From: JAIVGV01 sp036389335
GTDB lineage: Bacteria; Acidobacteriota; Blastocatellia; Pyrinomonadales; Pyrinomonadaceae
Direction: 5' to 3'
NCBI GenBank assembly: GCA_036389335.1
Contig: DASVQC010000065.1
Span: 13,498-77,497, forward strand
Length of the DNA stretch: 64,000 bases
Part shown: one piece after another, positions 29,854 to 38,555 of the stretch
Numbering within the stretch: the first letter of the stretch is position 1
Layout: the number at the start of each line of letters is the position of its first letter
Position numbers and translations under genes: made by a program
The notes under the pieces: generated by a model
What the model was told of the DNA's origin: nothing
The model's input: only the letters and a program-made list of their open reading frames with translations
Databases searched by the model: none

Positions 29854-30947
29854 TTGAAGCCCTCCGCAAAGCTCAAAACCATCGCGGTCTGTATCAGCGT
29901 CTTACTGACCTTAGCCGCGCTCGAAGGGGCGCTCCGGGTGGTCTTCTCCCTGCGCGGGGACGACATCAGGCGCTACCAGCCTTCGAGCGCGTACAACGCC
30001 ACGCTCGCCGACAAGCGCAGGTTCATCCCGCGCCCCTTCCTGCCCTACGCCGCCCGCCCGCTCGACGCGCGCACACTCTACGTCTACCGCCCCGATAAGA
30101 ATCAGACTTACTCGTGCGCCTACGCCCTCAACTCGCTCGGCTTCAGGACGCCGGAGCGACCGTTCCACAAAGGGCCGGGCGTGAAGAGGATCGTCACCCT
30201 CGGCGGCTCGACCACGGTGGACGGCTTCACCGACGACGCGACGTGGCCCGCGCGCCTTGAGGTGAAGCTCAACGATTATTACCGCGACCGCGGCGTCAGG
30301 GTCGAGGTCGTCAACCTGGCGATGGACATGGCGGCCTCGCCCACGAGTCTCGTCGATCTGGCGTTCGTCGGCGTCGAGTACGAGCCCGATCTCGTCATCA
30401 GCTACGACGGCGTTAACGACATACCGCTCGTCGGGCGCGAGGGCGCCGCGCCCGACTACCGGAACATCTACGCCCGGTTCGACGACAGCTACCAGTCTTT
30501 CCAGTCCCGGCTCCCCGCGTGGGCGTTCAGGTCGTATCTGGTCACGTGGGCGTCGCTCAAGTTGGACGTGCTGCGGGGCGGCGCGTCCGACATCGGCTCG
30601 CAGGTGATGCGCGCCGACAAGTTGAAGCCGTCGAAAGACCCCATCGACGGCGTCGCCTATTTCGAGCGGAACATCAGGCTCATGCGCGGCGCGGCGCGCG
30701 AGTACGGCAGCAACTTCATGGCCGCCACGGCCCACCGGGTCGCGCCCCCGACCAAGTCCGCGCTTTCAACGACGAGGCGCGCGCCTTCTTCGAGCGCAAC
30801 CAGATCAACTACCTCGACCGCGCGCTCCCGCACGGCGACTGGTCTCTGCACGTCGACAGCGTCCACTGGACGCGGGAGGGCATCGAGCGCGCGGCTGACG
30901 CCCGGGCTCAGAAGATCGGGCGCGAAGGCGCGGTCGGCGTGAAGTGA
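29854..30947 (+). CDS. SGNH-type hydrolase 2, frameshifted near the C-terminus
   Basis: TTG start at 29854, membrane anchor at about 9-28, SGNH Ser block TLGGSTTVDGF (Ser119) and Asn block YDGVNDIP. The literal frame runs into Ser/Thr/Arg-rich nonsense and stops at 30942. Adding one C to the C5 run at 30745-30749 moves it to the frame ending at 30947, which supplies DEARAFFERNQINYLD and the expected DxxH block DSVHWTREG. The intact protein would be about 364 residues. Second SGNH gene of the cassette. Confidence 0.78.
30745..30749 (+). other. Probable one-base deletion in a C5 run (frameshift site)
   Basis: Restoring one C brings the catalytic DxxH block of SGNH hydrolase 2 into frame. Confidence 0.75.
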
Positions 30948-31059
30948 GCGGGCGGGGCGGGCGGGCCCCCGCCTTGGGCCGCCCGCGGGTTATCTTCAGT
31001 GGACACGCCGCGGCGGGGCTGGCACACTACCCCCTCGGCGTCCCGCTGCGTTCATCCCC

Positions 31060-32898
31060 ATGTACATTCTCGGCATCAGCGCCTACTACCACGACTCCGC
31101 GGCCTGCCTCGTGCGCGACGGCGAGATCGTCGCCGCCGCGCAGGAGGAGCGCTTCACGCGCCGGAAGCACGATCAGGACTTCCCGGCCAACGCCGTCGAG
31201 TTCTGCCTCAAGCGCGCGGGCGTCAAAGGCTCCGACCTCGACTTCGTCGCCTTCTACGACAAGCCCTTGTTGAAGTTCGAGCGCCTGCTCGAAACCTACA
31301 TCGACTACGCGCCGCGCGGCTGGCGCTCCTTCATGATGGCGATGCCCGTCTGGATCAAGGAGAAGCTCTGGATACGCGAGCAGATCGGCGACCGCTGCGA
31401 GGGCTACAAGGGCAAAGTCCTCTTCACCGAGCACCACGAGTCGCACGCCGCGTCGGCCTTCTTCCCCTCGCCCTTCGAGTCGGCGGCGGTGCTGACGATG
31501 GACGGCGTCGGCGAGTGGGCCACCTCCTCCTACGGCTACGGTCGCGGCAACGAGCTGCACCTCCTGAAAGAGCTGCACTTCCCCCAGTCGCTCGGCCTCC
31601 TCTACTCGGCGTTCACTTACTACACGGGCTTCAAGGTCAACAGCGGCGAGTACAAGGTGATGGGCCTCGCGCCCTACGGCGAGCCGCGCTACGTCCGGCA
31701 GATCCTCGACACGCTCGTCGATCTGCGCGAGGACGGCTCCCTGCGCATGAACATGGAGTATTTCAACTTCGCCGACGGGCTGACGATGACGAACGAGAAG
31801 TTCGACCGCCTCTTCGGCGGCCCGCCGCGCGAGCCCGAAGGCCGCCTGACGCAGCGCGAGATGGACTTGGCGCGCTCCGTCCAGGACGTGACCGAGGAGG
31901 CGATGCTGCGCATGGCCCGCCACGCGCGCCGGGAGACGGGCGAGCGTAACCTGTGCCTCGCGGGCGGCGTCGCGCTCAACTGCGTCGGCAACGGGCGGAT
32001 ACTCCGCGAGCGCGTTTTCGACGACGTCTGGATTCAGCCCGCCGCGGGCGACGCGGGCGGGAGCCTCGGCGCGGCGCTCTCGGTCTGGTACCAGTACCTC
32101 AACAACCCGCGCGACCTCGCGCAGGTGCGCGGCGGTCACGCCGACGGGATGCGCGGCTCTTACCTCGGCCCCGAATTCGGGCCGGACGAGATTCAGGGCT
32201 TCCTCGATTCGGTCGGCGCGAGCTACCGCCGCGTCGAGCGGTCGGAACTGGCGGAGGCGGTGGCGTCGCTGCTCGCGCGCGAGCAGGTGGTCGGCTGGTT
32301 TCAGGGCCGGATGGAGTTCGGGCCGCGCGCGCTCGGGGCGCGCTCGATCCTCGGCGATCCGCGCTCGCCCCGCATGCAGTCGCAGATGAACCTGAAGATC
32401 AAGTTCCGCGAGTCGTTCCGCCCCTTCGCGCCCTCCGTCCTGCGCGAGCGCGTCCACGAATACTTCGAGCTGGACTGCGACTCGCCCTACATGCTCTTGG
32501 TCGCGCCCGTCCGCGAACACCTGCGCGTGCCCGTGACCGACGCGGAGGAGAAACTTTTCGGCGTCGAGAAGCTGAACGTCCCGCGCTCCACGATCCCCGC
32601 CGTCACGCACGTCGATTACTCGGCGCGCGTGCAGACCGTGAGGCGCGAGGACAACCCGGCTTACTACGATCTGATCGCGGCGTTCGGGCGACAGACGGGC
32701 TGCCCCGTCGTCGTCAACACCTCCTTCAACGTGCGCGGCGAGCCCATCGTCTGCACGCCGGAGCAGGCCTACACCTGCTTCATGCGCACGGAGATGGACT
32801 GCCTCGTCCTCGGCGAGTTCATCTTGGAGAAAGGCGCGCAGGACGCGTCCGCCTTCGTCGACGACGCGGCGTGGCAGGAGGAGTTCCAGCTTGACTAA
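31060..32898 (+). CDS. NodU/CmcH/TobZ-family carbamoyltransferase
   Basis: 612 residues. The N-terminal Kae1/ASKHA-like domain has LGISAYYHDSA, the HHESHAASAF metal-binding motif near residue 127 and VLTMDGVGEW. The C-terminal YrdC-like domain has GRMEFGPRALGARSI and NTSFNVRGEPI. The family transfers a carbamoyl group from carbamoyl phosphate, via carbamoyl-adenylate, to a hydroxyl of a sugar, antibiotic or polysaccharide. Acceptor unknown. Central gene of the cassette with two SGNH hydrolases upstream and two small membrane proteins downstream; its stop overlaps the next start by 8 nt. Confidence 0.92.
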   Translation: MYILGISAYYHDSAACLVRDGEIVAAAQEERFTRRKHDQDFPANAVEFCLKRAGVKGSDLDFVAFYDKPLLKFERLLETYIDYAPRGWRSFMMAMPVWIKEKLWIREQIGDRCEGYKGKVLFTEHHESHAASAFFPSPFESAAVLTMDGVGEWATSSYGYGRGNELHLLKELHFPQSLGLLYSAFTYYTGFKVNSGEYKVMGLAPYGEPRYVRQILDTLVDLREDGSLRMNMEYFNFADGLTMTNEKFDRLFGGPPREPEGRLTQREMDLARSVQDVTEEAMLRMARHARRETGERNLCLAGGVALNCVGNGRILRERVFDDVWIQPAAGDAGGSLGAALSVWYQYLNNPRDLAQVRGGHADGMRGSYLGPEFGPDEIQGFLDSVGASYRRVERSELAEAVASLLAREQVVGWFQGRMEFGPRALGARSILGDPRSPRMQSQMNLKIKFRESFRPFAPSVLRERVHEYFELDCDSPYMLLVAPVREHLRVPVTDAEEKLFGVEKLNVPRSTIPAVTHVDYSARVQTVRREDNPAYYDLIAAFGRQTGCPVVVNTSFNVRGEPIVCTPEQAYTCFMRTEMDCLVLGEFILEKGAQDASAFVDDAAWQEEFQLD

Positions 32899-33310
32899 GC
32901 GCAAGCACGGCGCGAGCGAGCGGGTGACGAACGCGCAGGCGCGCAAGACGGCGCTCCTCGTCGGCGGCGTCCTGCTCGCCGTCGCGGGCTGGAACCTCCA
33001 CCGCGGGCGCATGAGCGTCGTCTACGCCTTCGGCGCGCTCGGCGCGCTGCTCTTGGCCGCGGGCCTCTTCGTCCCGCCCGCCGCGCGCGCGTTCCACACC
33101 GCGTGGATGAGGTTCGCCTCCGCGCTCGGCTACGTCAACAGCCGCGTGCTGCTGACGATCCTCTTCTACGGGGTCTTCGTGCCCTACGGCCTCATCTCGC
33201 GCCTCCTGGGGCGCGACCCGCTGGGGCGTCGCAAGGCCGGGCAGGAGACTTACTGGACGACGCGCAAGGCGACGCGGCAGTCGGCGGAGCAGTTCGAGCG
33301 GCTCTTCTGA
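32891..33310 (+). CDS. SxtJ-like small membrane protein
   Basis: 139 residues from a TTG start overlapping the carbamoyltransferase gene by 8 nt, so translation is coupled. Three hydrophobic segments (about 18-34, 40-58, 84-104) and a polar tail with GQETYWTTRK. The pattern and position beside a NodU-type carbamoyltransferase match SxtJ-like proteins, whose biochemical role is unknown. Confidence 0.72.
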   Translation: MTKRKHGASERVTNAQARKTALLVGGVLLAVAGWNLHRGRMSVVYAFGALGALLLAAGLFVPPAARAFHTAWMRFASALGYVNSRVLLTILFYGVFVPYGLISRLLGRDPLGRRKAGQETYWTTRKATRQSAEQFERLF

Positions 33311-33379
33311 CGCCCCGGCGCGGGCGTCGCCCTTCGCCGCGCGCGGCGGTTTGAAACGATCCGGCAAGGAGTTTAACCG

Positions 33380-33538
33380 ATGGGCAAGATCGCTCTCGCC
33401 AACGAAATCTGGCTCTTCCTCAGGCAGAACAAGAAATACTGGCTGCTGCCGATCATCGTCGTCCTCGTCTTGATGGGCGCGCTCCTCATCTTCGCGCAGT
33501 CGTCGGCGCTCGCGCCGTTCATCTACACGATCTTCTAG
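33380..33538 (+). CDS. DUF5989-like 52-residue membrane protein
   Basis: ATG 33380 to TAG 33538. A short amphipathic start (MGKIALANEIWLFLRQNKK) is followed by a single membrane helix with YWLLPIIVVLVLMGALLIF. GGCAAGGAG lies upstream with a spacing compatible with translation. Small proteins of this pattern sit next to carbamoyltransferase and SxtJ genes in many bacteria; function unknown. Confidence 0.75.
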   Translation: MGKIALANEIWLFLRQNKKYWLLPIIVVLVLMGALLIFAQSSALAPFIYTIF

Positions 33539-33630
33539 CGCGCGGCGGATCGCTTTGCGGGCGGCTCGCGCCCGCGCGCGAATGCGGCTCGCGCCCGCGC
33601 GCGAGTAACGTGTGCATCGAGGGAGGGGGA

Positions 33631-35646
33631 ATGCTTTATAAATTTCTTGTCTCACTTCTCGTCATCGCCGCCTGCCCCGGCTCACCCGCCTCCGCCCAAC
33701 CGGAAATTACGCCCCACCCTGACCGCGAGACTTTCCGCGCCGCCGCGTCCGATCTGACGGTCGTGGATTTCGAGGGGCTGGTTCCCGACAGCGGCTTCGT
33801 CGCTTACAAGCGCGAGGGCCGGTTGTTGACGGCGGGGACGGAGTTTCGCCCCGCGGGCGGCGGCAGGTTCGGGCCGGGCGCGGTCGTCGTCGCGGGCGCG
33901 TGGTATCAGGCGGGGCCGATCTACGAGACCGCCTCCGGCGCGAAGCTGATCTGGGCCCCGCCGAACCAGACGGGCGACGCGCACCTCGACGTGACGCCGC
34001 CCGCCGGCACGACCGCCGTCGGCGCGGACTTGTGGGCGGCGCAGCCCTTCGTCTCCGCCGTCGAAGTAGTGGTCAGCGCGGGCGACGGCGCGAGCCGTAC
34101 GGTGACGGTCAACACGCCGCAGCGGCCCGCGGGCGCGTTCGTCGGCTTCACCTCCGACGCGCCCATCACCTCGCTCCGCTTCACGCTCCCGAAAGGTCAG
34201 ACCGGACTCGTCCTCGACAACTTCACCTTCGGACGAAAAGCGAAGGGCCTCGCTCAAACCCCCGCCGCGGCAACCGCTCGACCGCAGGCGTCGTCAGCCG
34301 ACCGGCCTTCCCCCGCCTCGCAACCCTCCGCCGCCCCGGAGTCTGCTCCGGCCTCGCCACCTTCTTCCGTCTCCCCGCCCGCGCCGCGCCCGCCCGCGTC
34401 GTCGCAGACCGAAGGCGCGCTCACGCAGACCGGGCAGACGCCCCGGCCCGTCGCGCCCGCGGGCGGCGGGACTATCGCGTATGTCAGAGGCAGCACCGAA
34501 ATCCGCCTCATCTCTCCCGACGGCGCGAACGACCGGCGGCTCTGGACGCACCCCGATTTGACGGAGGCCCTCGGCATCTACGGCGTCGCGTGGCGGCCCG
34601 ACGGCAAAGAGCTGGCCTTCTCCAGCGGCCACGCCGCGGCCTACTCGCTCTACCACGCGGACATCTACGCCGTCCGGCCCGACGGCACGGGTCTGCGTAA
34701 ACTGACGAACCCGCCCGACCGCCCCGAGTTCGCGCGCTACCCGAAGGGGTCGGTCAGCGTCACCGTGCGTAACGATCAGCCCGCCTACCAGCAGACGCAC
34801 GCGAGCGCCGGCATCTTCATCGTCTACGTCGCCGGGGCCGCAGAGCCGCAGCAGATCACCCTGCCGCCGGGCTCGGCCAAAACCCTCCTCTTCAACAACG
34901 TCGCGGACTTCGGCAATAAGGCGCAGGCGGTCGTCGCCATGTGGGGCAAGTACCGCTGGTTCATGCCGGGCCTCGACGTGCAGGCGGGCCGCACGGTGAA
35001 AGCCCCCGCCTTCAGCATCACGGGCGACGGCATCGATCTCTTCGGCGCGTTCCGCCCCGTCTGGCGCGCCGACGGCTCGCGCCTGAGCTACCGCACCGGG
35101 CTCTGCACGCTCGACACCGTCTCCGCCGACCCGACGCCCGGCGAGTTCGAGTTCGCGCCGCTGTTCGGCGGCAAGAACCCGCTCGGCACGTGCGCGTGGG
35201 ACTGGGGGCCGTCGGCGGCGACGGCGAACCAGATCATCTACACCGAGAACGGTTCGGGCGACTCCTCCGTCTACCGCATCGCCGAGGGCGGCACGCACCC
35301 CGGCGCGAAGCTCACCACCTATTCGGACATCGAGTACCAACTGCTCTCCGATCTGCGCTGGCTGCCGGACGCGTCGGGCTTCCTCTTCTCGAACGTCACG
35401 CTGATGCGCGACTCCGCCAACATCTTCCGCTACGACTTCGCGACCAAGCGCGTGACGCAGTTGACGCACTTCGAGAACGAGTTCGCGCGCGCCTTCAGCG
35501 TCTCGCCCGACGGTCGGAGCGTGGTCTTCGAGCGCGCCAAGTCTTACGAAGACGACAAGGACTGCGACCTGTGGGTGATGGGCGCGGACGGCAAAGACCT
35601 GCGGCTCTTAGTCAGGAACGGGCAGAGCCCTTCGTGGGGCAGGTGA
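33631..35646 (+). CDS. Secreted TolB/PD40-like beta-propeller protein
   Basis: 671 residues from ATG 33631, chosen because GGGAGGGGG lies at 33621-33629; GTG 33610 is in frame but poorer. Signal peptide at 1-23, an N-terminal beta-sandwich region (about 30-200, starting VVDFEGLVPDSG) like carbohydrate-binding or PEP-CTERM-type modules, and a Pro/Ser-rich linker at 205-275. It ends in a TolB-like propeller with repeated GVAWRPDGKELAF, AVRPDGTGLRKL and SVSPDGRSVVFE strands. Likely periplasmic or surface-bound. Confidence 0.8.
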   Translation: MLYKFLVSLLVIAACPGSPASAQPEITPHPDRETFRAAASDLTVVDFEGLVPDSGFVAYKREGRLLTAGTEFRPAGGGRFGPGAVVVAGAWYQAGPIYETASGAKLIWAPPNQTGDAHLDVTPPAGTTAVGADLWAAQPFVSAVEVVVSAGDGASRTVTVNTPQRPAGAFVGFTSDAPITSLRFTLPKGQTGLVLDNFTFGRKAKGLAQTPAAATARPQASSADRPSPASQPSAAPESAPASPPSSVSPPAPRPPASSQTEGALTQTGQTPRPVAPAGGGTIAYVRGSTEIRLISPDGANDRRLWTHPDLTEALGIYGVAWRPDGKELAFSSGHAAAYSLYHADIYAVRPDGTGLRKLTNPPDRPEFARYPKGSVSVTVRNDQPAYQQTHASAGIFIVYVAGAAEPQQITLPPGSAKTLLFNNVADFGNKAQAVVAMWGKYRWFMPGLDVQAGRTVKAPAFSITGDGIDLFGAFRPVWRADGSRLSYRTGLCTLDTVSADPTPGEFEFAPLFGGKNPLGTCAWDWGPSAATANQIIYTENGSGDSSVYRIAEGGTHPGAKLTTYSDIEYQLLSDLRWLPDASGFLFSNVTLMRDSANIFRYDFATKRVTQLTHFENEFARAFSVSPDGRSVVFERAKSYEDDKDCDLWVMGADGKDLRLLVRNGQSPSWGR

Positions 35647-35727
35647 GCAAGAGCCGCCGACGACACGATCCCCTCGCCCGCGCGCCGCGCGCGGGCGCGT
35701 CTTAGCGTCAGGTGATTTACTCGACTC

Positions 35728-35735
35728 GACTAAAC
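35728..35735 (+). repeat. Left target-site duplication of palindromic element copy 1
   Basis: GACTAAAC here and again at 35880-35887, exactly bounding the palindromic element. Confidence 0.7.
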
Positions 35736-35879
35736 GGTTGTGTCCTAAATTAAATTCTGCTCTGTGCCGCCTCCGTGAACTCTGTGCCTCTGTGGTGAGT
35801 GCTTACGATCCTTAGCTCACCACAGAGTCACGGAGAACACGGAGGGGGCACAGAGAAAAATTCAAATCAGGACACTACT
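35736..35879. mobile_element. MITE-like palindromic element, copy 1 (CTCCGTG/CACGGAG family)
   Basis: 144-bp imperfect palindrome built from 8-9-nt CTCTGTGCC/CTCCGTG-like units, with a central GGTGAG...CTCACC stem. Ends are GGTTGTGTCCT and AGGACACTACT. A perfect 8-bp direct repeat GACTAAAC flanks it. It sits 20 nt upstream of AGGTG-type ribosome site DNA of the gene at 35907. No coding capacity. Confidence 0.75.
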
Positions 35880-35906
35880 GACTAAACAATAACGGAGGTG
35901 CTTCGT

Positions 35907-36782
35907 TTGAAGAGACTCGCGACCGCCGCTTCCCTCTCATTACTGTTCGCCGCCAGCACCTTCGCGCAGTGCCGCACGGGCGCGCCCGCCCGCGTCGCCT
36001 TCGAGCGCGGGCGCACGACCGCCGTCGTCAACGGCGAGTTGGTCATCAGGGGCGACGCCTGCTACACGCTGCGCGCGCAGGGCGGCCAGTGGATGCGCGT
36101 GAGCGTCAACTCAGTGCACTCGGTCGCGCGCTTCAACGTCTTCGCGCCGGGCAAGGATCACACCATCGCCCGCGAGGCGGAAGAATGGAGCGGCGCGCTG
36201 CCCGCCTCGGGCGACTACGTGATCGCGCTCTACCCCGTCCGCAACGACGAGGGCGGCTCCTTCACGCTCGAAGTTTCCATCACGTCGTCGCCCCCGCCGG
36301 GCGGGGCCGGTCGCGCGGCTGAGGCCCCGGCGGGCGGCGCGCCGGCGGCGTCGGACGCATCGCCGGGCGAGGCCGGTCGCGGCTACGTCTTCGACGCGGG
36401 CGAGGGCGCATACGTCTTCGACGGCAAGCCGCCCGCGGGCTTCGCGGAGCTGACGGCGCTGGAGCTGCCCGGCGTGCTGTTGAAGCTCGGCGCGGACGGC
36501 GCGAGCGTCGTCTCCGTCTCGACCGATCCGCACGCGGTGGTCGATACGAAGGGCGGGCGGCAGTTCAAGTCGCGCCGCGTGGAGATCGCGGGCGACCAGA
36601 TCAGTTTCGAGACGGAGGCCGTGCGCGGCGTCAGCTACCAGTTCACGGGCCGCTTCCACAAGGGGCAGGTCGATAAGGGCGCGCTGCTCGACGCGACGCT
36701 CAAGGGGCGGCTCGTCAAGCTCGTCAAGGGCGTCAAAGCCGCCGAAGCGCAGCTCAGCCTGTACGAAGTCGTGGGCGGGTGA
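35907..36782 (+). CDS. Secreted protein of unknown function
   Basis: 291 residues from TTG 35907, preferred because GGAGG at 35894-35898 is correctly spaced; GTG 35898 lies inside that site. Signal peptide (MKRLATAASLSLLFAA). An N-terminal beta domain at about 22-125 resembles PPC-like/inhibitor folds (LRAQGGQWMRVSVNS and FNVFAPGKD). An Ala/Gly/Pro linker follows, then a second unrecognised domain. Its upstream region was invaded by the palindromic element copy 1. Confidence 0.65.
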   Translation: MKRLATAASLSLLFAASTFAQCRTGAPARVAFERGRTTAVVNGELVIRGDACYTLRAQGGQWMRVSVNSVHSVARFNVFAPGKDHTIAREAEEWSGALPASGDYVIALYPVRNDEGGSFTLEVSITSSPPPGGAGRAAEAPAGGAPAASDASPGEAGRGYVFDAGEGAYVFDGKPPAGFAELTALELPGVLLKLGADGASVVSVSTDPHAVVDTKGGRQFKSRRVEIAGDQISFETEAVRGVSYQFTGRFHKGQVDKGALLDATLKGRLVKLVKGVKAAEAQLSLYEVVGG

Positions 36783-36874
36783 ACGCCCCGCCGCCGCGCG
36801 TGGCACCAGCCTTGCTACCTTACGGGTGAGGACGCGGAGACTGGTCAATTTCATTACACGTGGAGGTGTGCGGT

Positions 36875-37471
36875 ATGCGTAAGTTTTTGTTGACGGCGTT
36901 GTGTGCGCTGGCTTTGACGGCGGGCGCGGCGCAGCAGGCCGCGGCGCAGGAACAGTCCGAAAGCAAGACGGACAAGGTGGTGGATAAGACGAAGGACGCC
37001 GGCAAGGAGGTCAAGGACAAAGCCGGCGACGTTAAGGACGCGACCGCCAAGGGCGCGAAGAAGACCGCCAAGGGCGCGAAGAAGGTCGCCACCGAGACCG
37101 CCGACAAGGCCGAGGACGCCAAGGACAAGGCGGGCGACGCGGCGGGCGCGGCGGCGGACGCGACGAAGGCGGCGGGCGCGGTCGTCGCCGACAAGGCCGA
37201 GGACGTCGGCGGCGCGGTGGCGGATAAGGCGGGCGACGCCAAGGACGCGACCGTCGAGGGCGCGAAGGCCGTCGGCCACGGGACGAAGAAGGTCGGCGCG
37301 AAGGTGGCCGACAAGGCCGGCGACGCGAAGGACGCGACCGTCAAAGGCACGAAAGCCGTCGCGGGCGAGACGGCTGACAAAGCCGAGGACGTGAAGGACA
37401 AGACCGCGAAGGGCGCGAAGAAGACCGGCAACTGGCTGAGCCGCGGCTTCCACAAAATCTTCGGCGACTAA
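36875..37471 (+). CDS. Exported LEA-like Lys/Ala/Asp repeat protein
   Basis: 198 residues from ATG 36875 with GGAGG at 36862-36866. Signal peptide with an AAAQ cleavage region at about residue 25, then almost entirely repeats of KDKAGDVKDAT, ADKAEDAKDKA and GAKKTAKGAKK type. The 11-residue periodicity, lack of Cys and Trp (except near the end) and amphipathic-helix pattern are those of group 3 LEA proteins, which protect against drying or freezing. The C-terminus SRGFHKIFGD breaks the pattern. Periplasmic location is inferred. Colicin-like or apolipoprotein-like helices are alternatives. Confidence 0.72.
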   Translation: MRKFLLTALCALALTAGAAQQAAAQEQSESKTDKVVDKTKDAGKEVKDKAGDVKDATAKGAKKTAKGAKKVATETADKAEDAKDKAGDAAGAAADATKAAGAVVADKAEDVGGAVADKAGDAKDATVEGAKAVGHGTKKVGAKVADKAGDAKDATVKGTKAVAGETADKAEDVKDKTAKGAKKTGNWLSRGFHKIFGD

Positions 37472-37500
37472 GACCGGGCAACTTTCAACCGGCACGAAAC

Positions 37501-37539
37501 CGAAAAGGGCACGCCCCCGGCGGGGGCGTGCCCTTTTCG
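37501..37539. terminator. Bidirectional intrinsic terminator
   Basis: 18-bp perfect stem with a GGC loop (37501-37518 with 37522-37539), bearing AAAA and TTTT in its arms, between two convergent genes. Confidence 0.92.
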
Positions 37540-37561
37540 CGTCGCGCCGCGCGCGAGCGCC

Positions 37562-38230
37562 CTACTGCCCGGCGACGACGATGTCGCCGCTCCACTTCTT
37601 CAAGTCGGCGAAGGAGTAGGCCCACAGCGATAGGCTCTCGCAGCGACTCTTCTCGTCAGGGATGGCGCTCCTCGACGGTATGCCGACGTCGCCCTTCTGC
37701 TCGAAGTCGGTCGCCCACCAGCTCATGAACGCGCCCCTGTCGCCGGGCACTTCGTAGTCCGAGGGTATCCACCCGCCCGGCTGCTGCTGGCAGACCCGCC
37801 ACACCAGCTTGTCCGGCAACTCCCGGTTGAGGGCGTTGTCTTCGACGACGAGCTGCACCCACTTGCCGACGTAGCTCGGGTAGCTGGAATCCCTGATCAT
37901 CCCGCTCATCAGCGCGCGGTTCTTCTCGACCGTCAGCGTGTCGAACGCCACCGTCATCGAGAACGGGACCGGCTCGTCGCCCCTCTCGCCCACGCCGTCA
38001 ACGTCCTGAAACTGGGTCCTCGCCTCGTCGTTGAAGATCATCGAGCCGGTCGCGTTGCCCTTCTCGTCGCTGCTGGCCGAGAACTCGACGGACTTCACGA
38101 GGTCGTCTTCCATGATGTACTTAAAGCTGCCCTTGGCGGACGAGCCCGCCGTCTGCGCCGTGCTCGGGCGCGTCGTCGCACAGAACAACAAGAGCAGCGC
38201 CATAACCGAAGCGCACGCAATGCTTTTCAT
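37562..38230 (-). CDS. Secreted protein of unknown function
   Basis: 222 residues, signal peptide at 1-25 (SVMALLLLFCATTRPSTAQ), then a single beta-rich domain. Several features recall small exported proteins of unknown function: FSMTVAFDTLTVEKN and WVQLVVEDN strands, and few Cys. No family recognised. A good promoter lies upstream on the minus strand at 38310-38338, so this is a single-gene unit. Confidence 0.65.
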   Translation of the reverse strand: MKSIACASVMALLLLFCATTRPSTAQTAGSSAKGSFKYIMEDDLVKSVEFSASSDEKGNATGSMIFNDEARTQFQDVDGVGERGDEPVPFSMTVAFDTLTVEKNRALMSGMIRDSSYPSYVGKWVQLVVEDNALNRELPDKLVWRVCQQQPGGWIPSDYEVPGDRGAFMSWWATDFEQKGDVGIPSRSAIPDEKSRCESLSLWAYSFADLKKWSGDIVVAGQ

Positions 38231-38309
38231 ATGAGGGAACTCCTTAATTTCAAGCTGGGAATTTACAGTGAGGCTAAACGTCAGACCAAGACCGACCGCA
38301 GGGGGATGA

Positions 38310-38338
38310 ACTTATATCTACGTTCCCGCCGGAAGTCA
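38310..38338 (-). promoter_or_regulatory. Sigma-70-type promoter for the 37562-38230 gene
   Basis: On the minus strand TTGACT (38338-38333), 17-nt spacer, TATAAG (38315-38310), about 80 nt before the ATG. Confidence 0.72.
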
Positions 38339-38353
38339 ACAGCCAGGACGGGG

Positions 38354-38496
38354 CGGTGGGTCCTAATTTGATTTTCCTCCGTGCCCCCTCCGTGCCCTCC
38401 GTGACTCTGTGGTGAGGTAAGAGAATTAAGCACTCACCACAGAGGCACGGAGTTCACGGAGGGGGCACGGAGAAAAGCTTAAACCAGGACACTACT
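38354..38496. mobile_element. MITE-like palindromic element, copy 2
   Basis: 143-bp palindrome of the same family as copy 1, with ends GGTGGGTCCT and AGGACACTACT. GACGGGGC flanks it on both sides (38346-38353 and 38497-38504); the match extends to GACGGGGCGG because the element starts with GG. Almost the same length as copy 1. Confidence 0.75.
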
Positions 38497-38555
38497 GACG
38501 GGGCGGCGGAACGAGCGCGGGGCGGGGATGATTTCTCAGGGCCGCAGCCCCTCGC

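Noticed and set aside
28477..33538. Saxitoxin-type or antibiotic gene cluster, because of SxtJ and a carbamoyltransferase
   Set aside because: No amidinotransferase, polyketide synthase or glycosyltransferase is present; SxtJ-like proteins accompany carbamoyltransferases in many non-toxin contexts.
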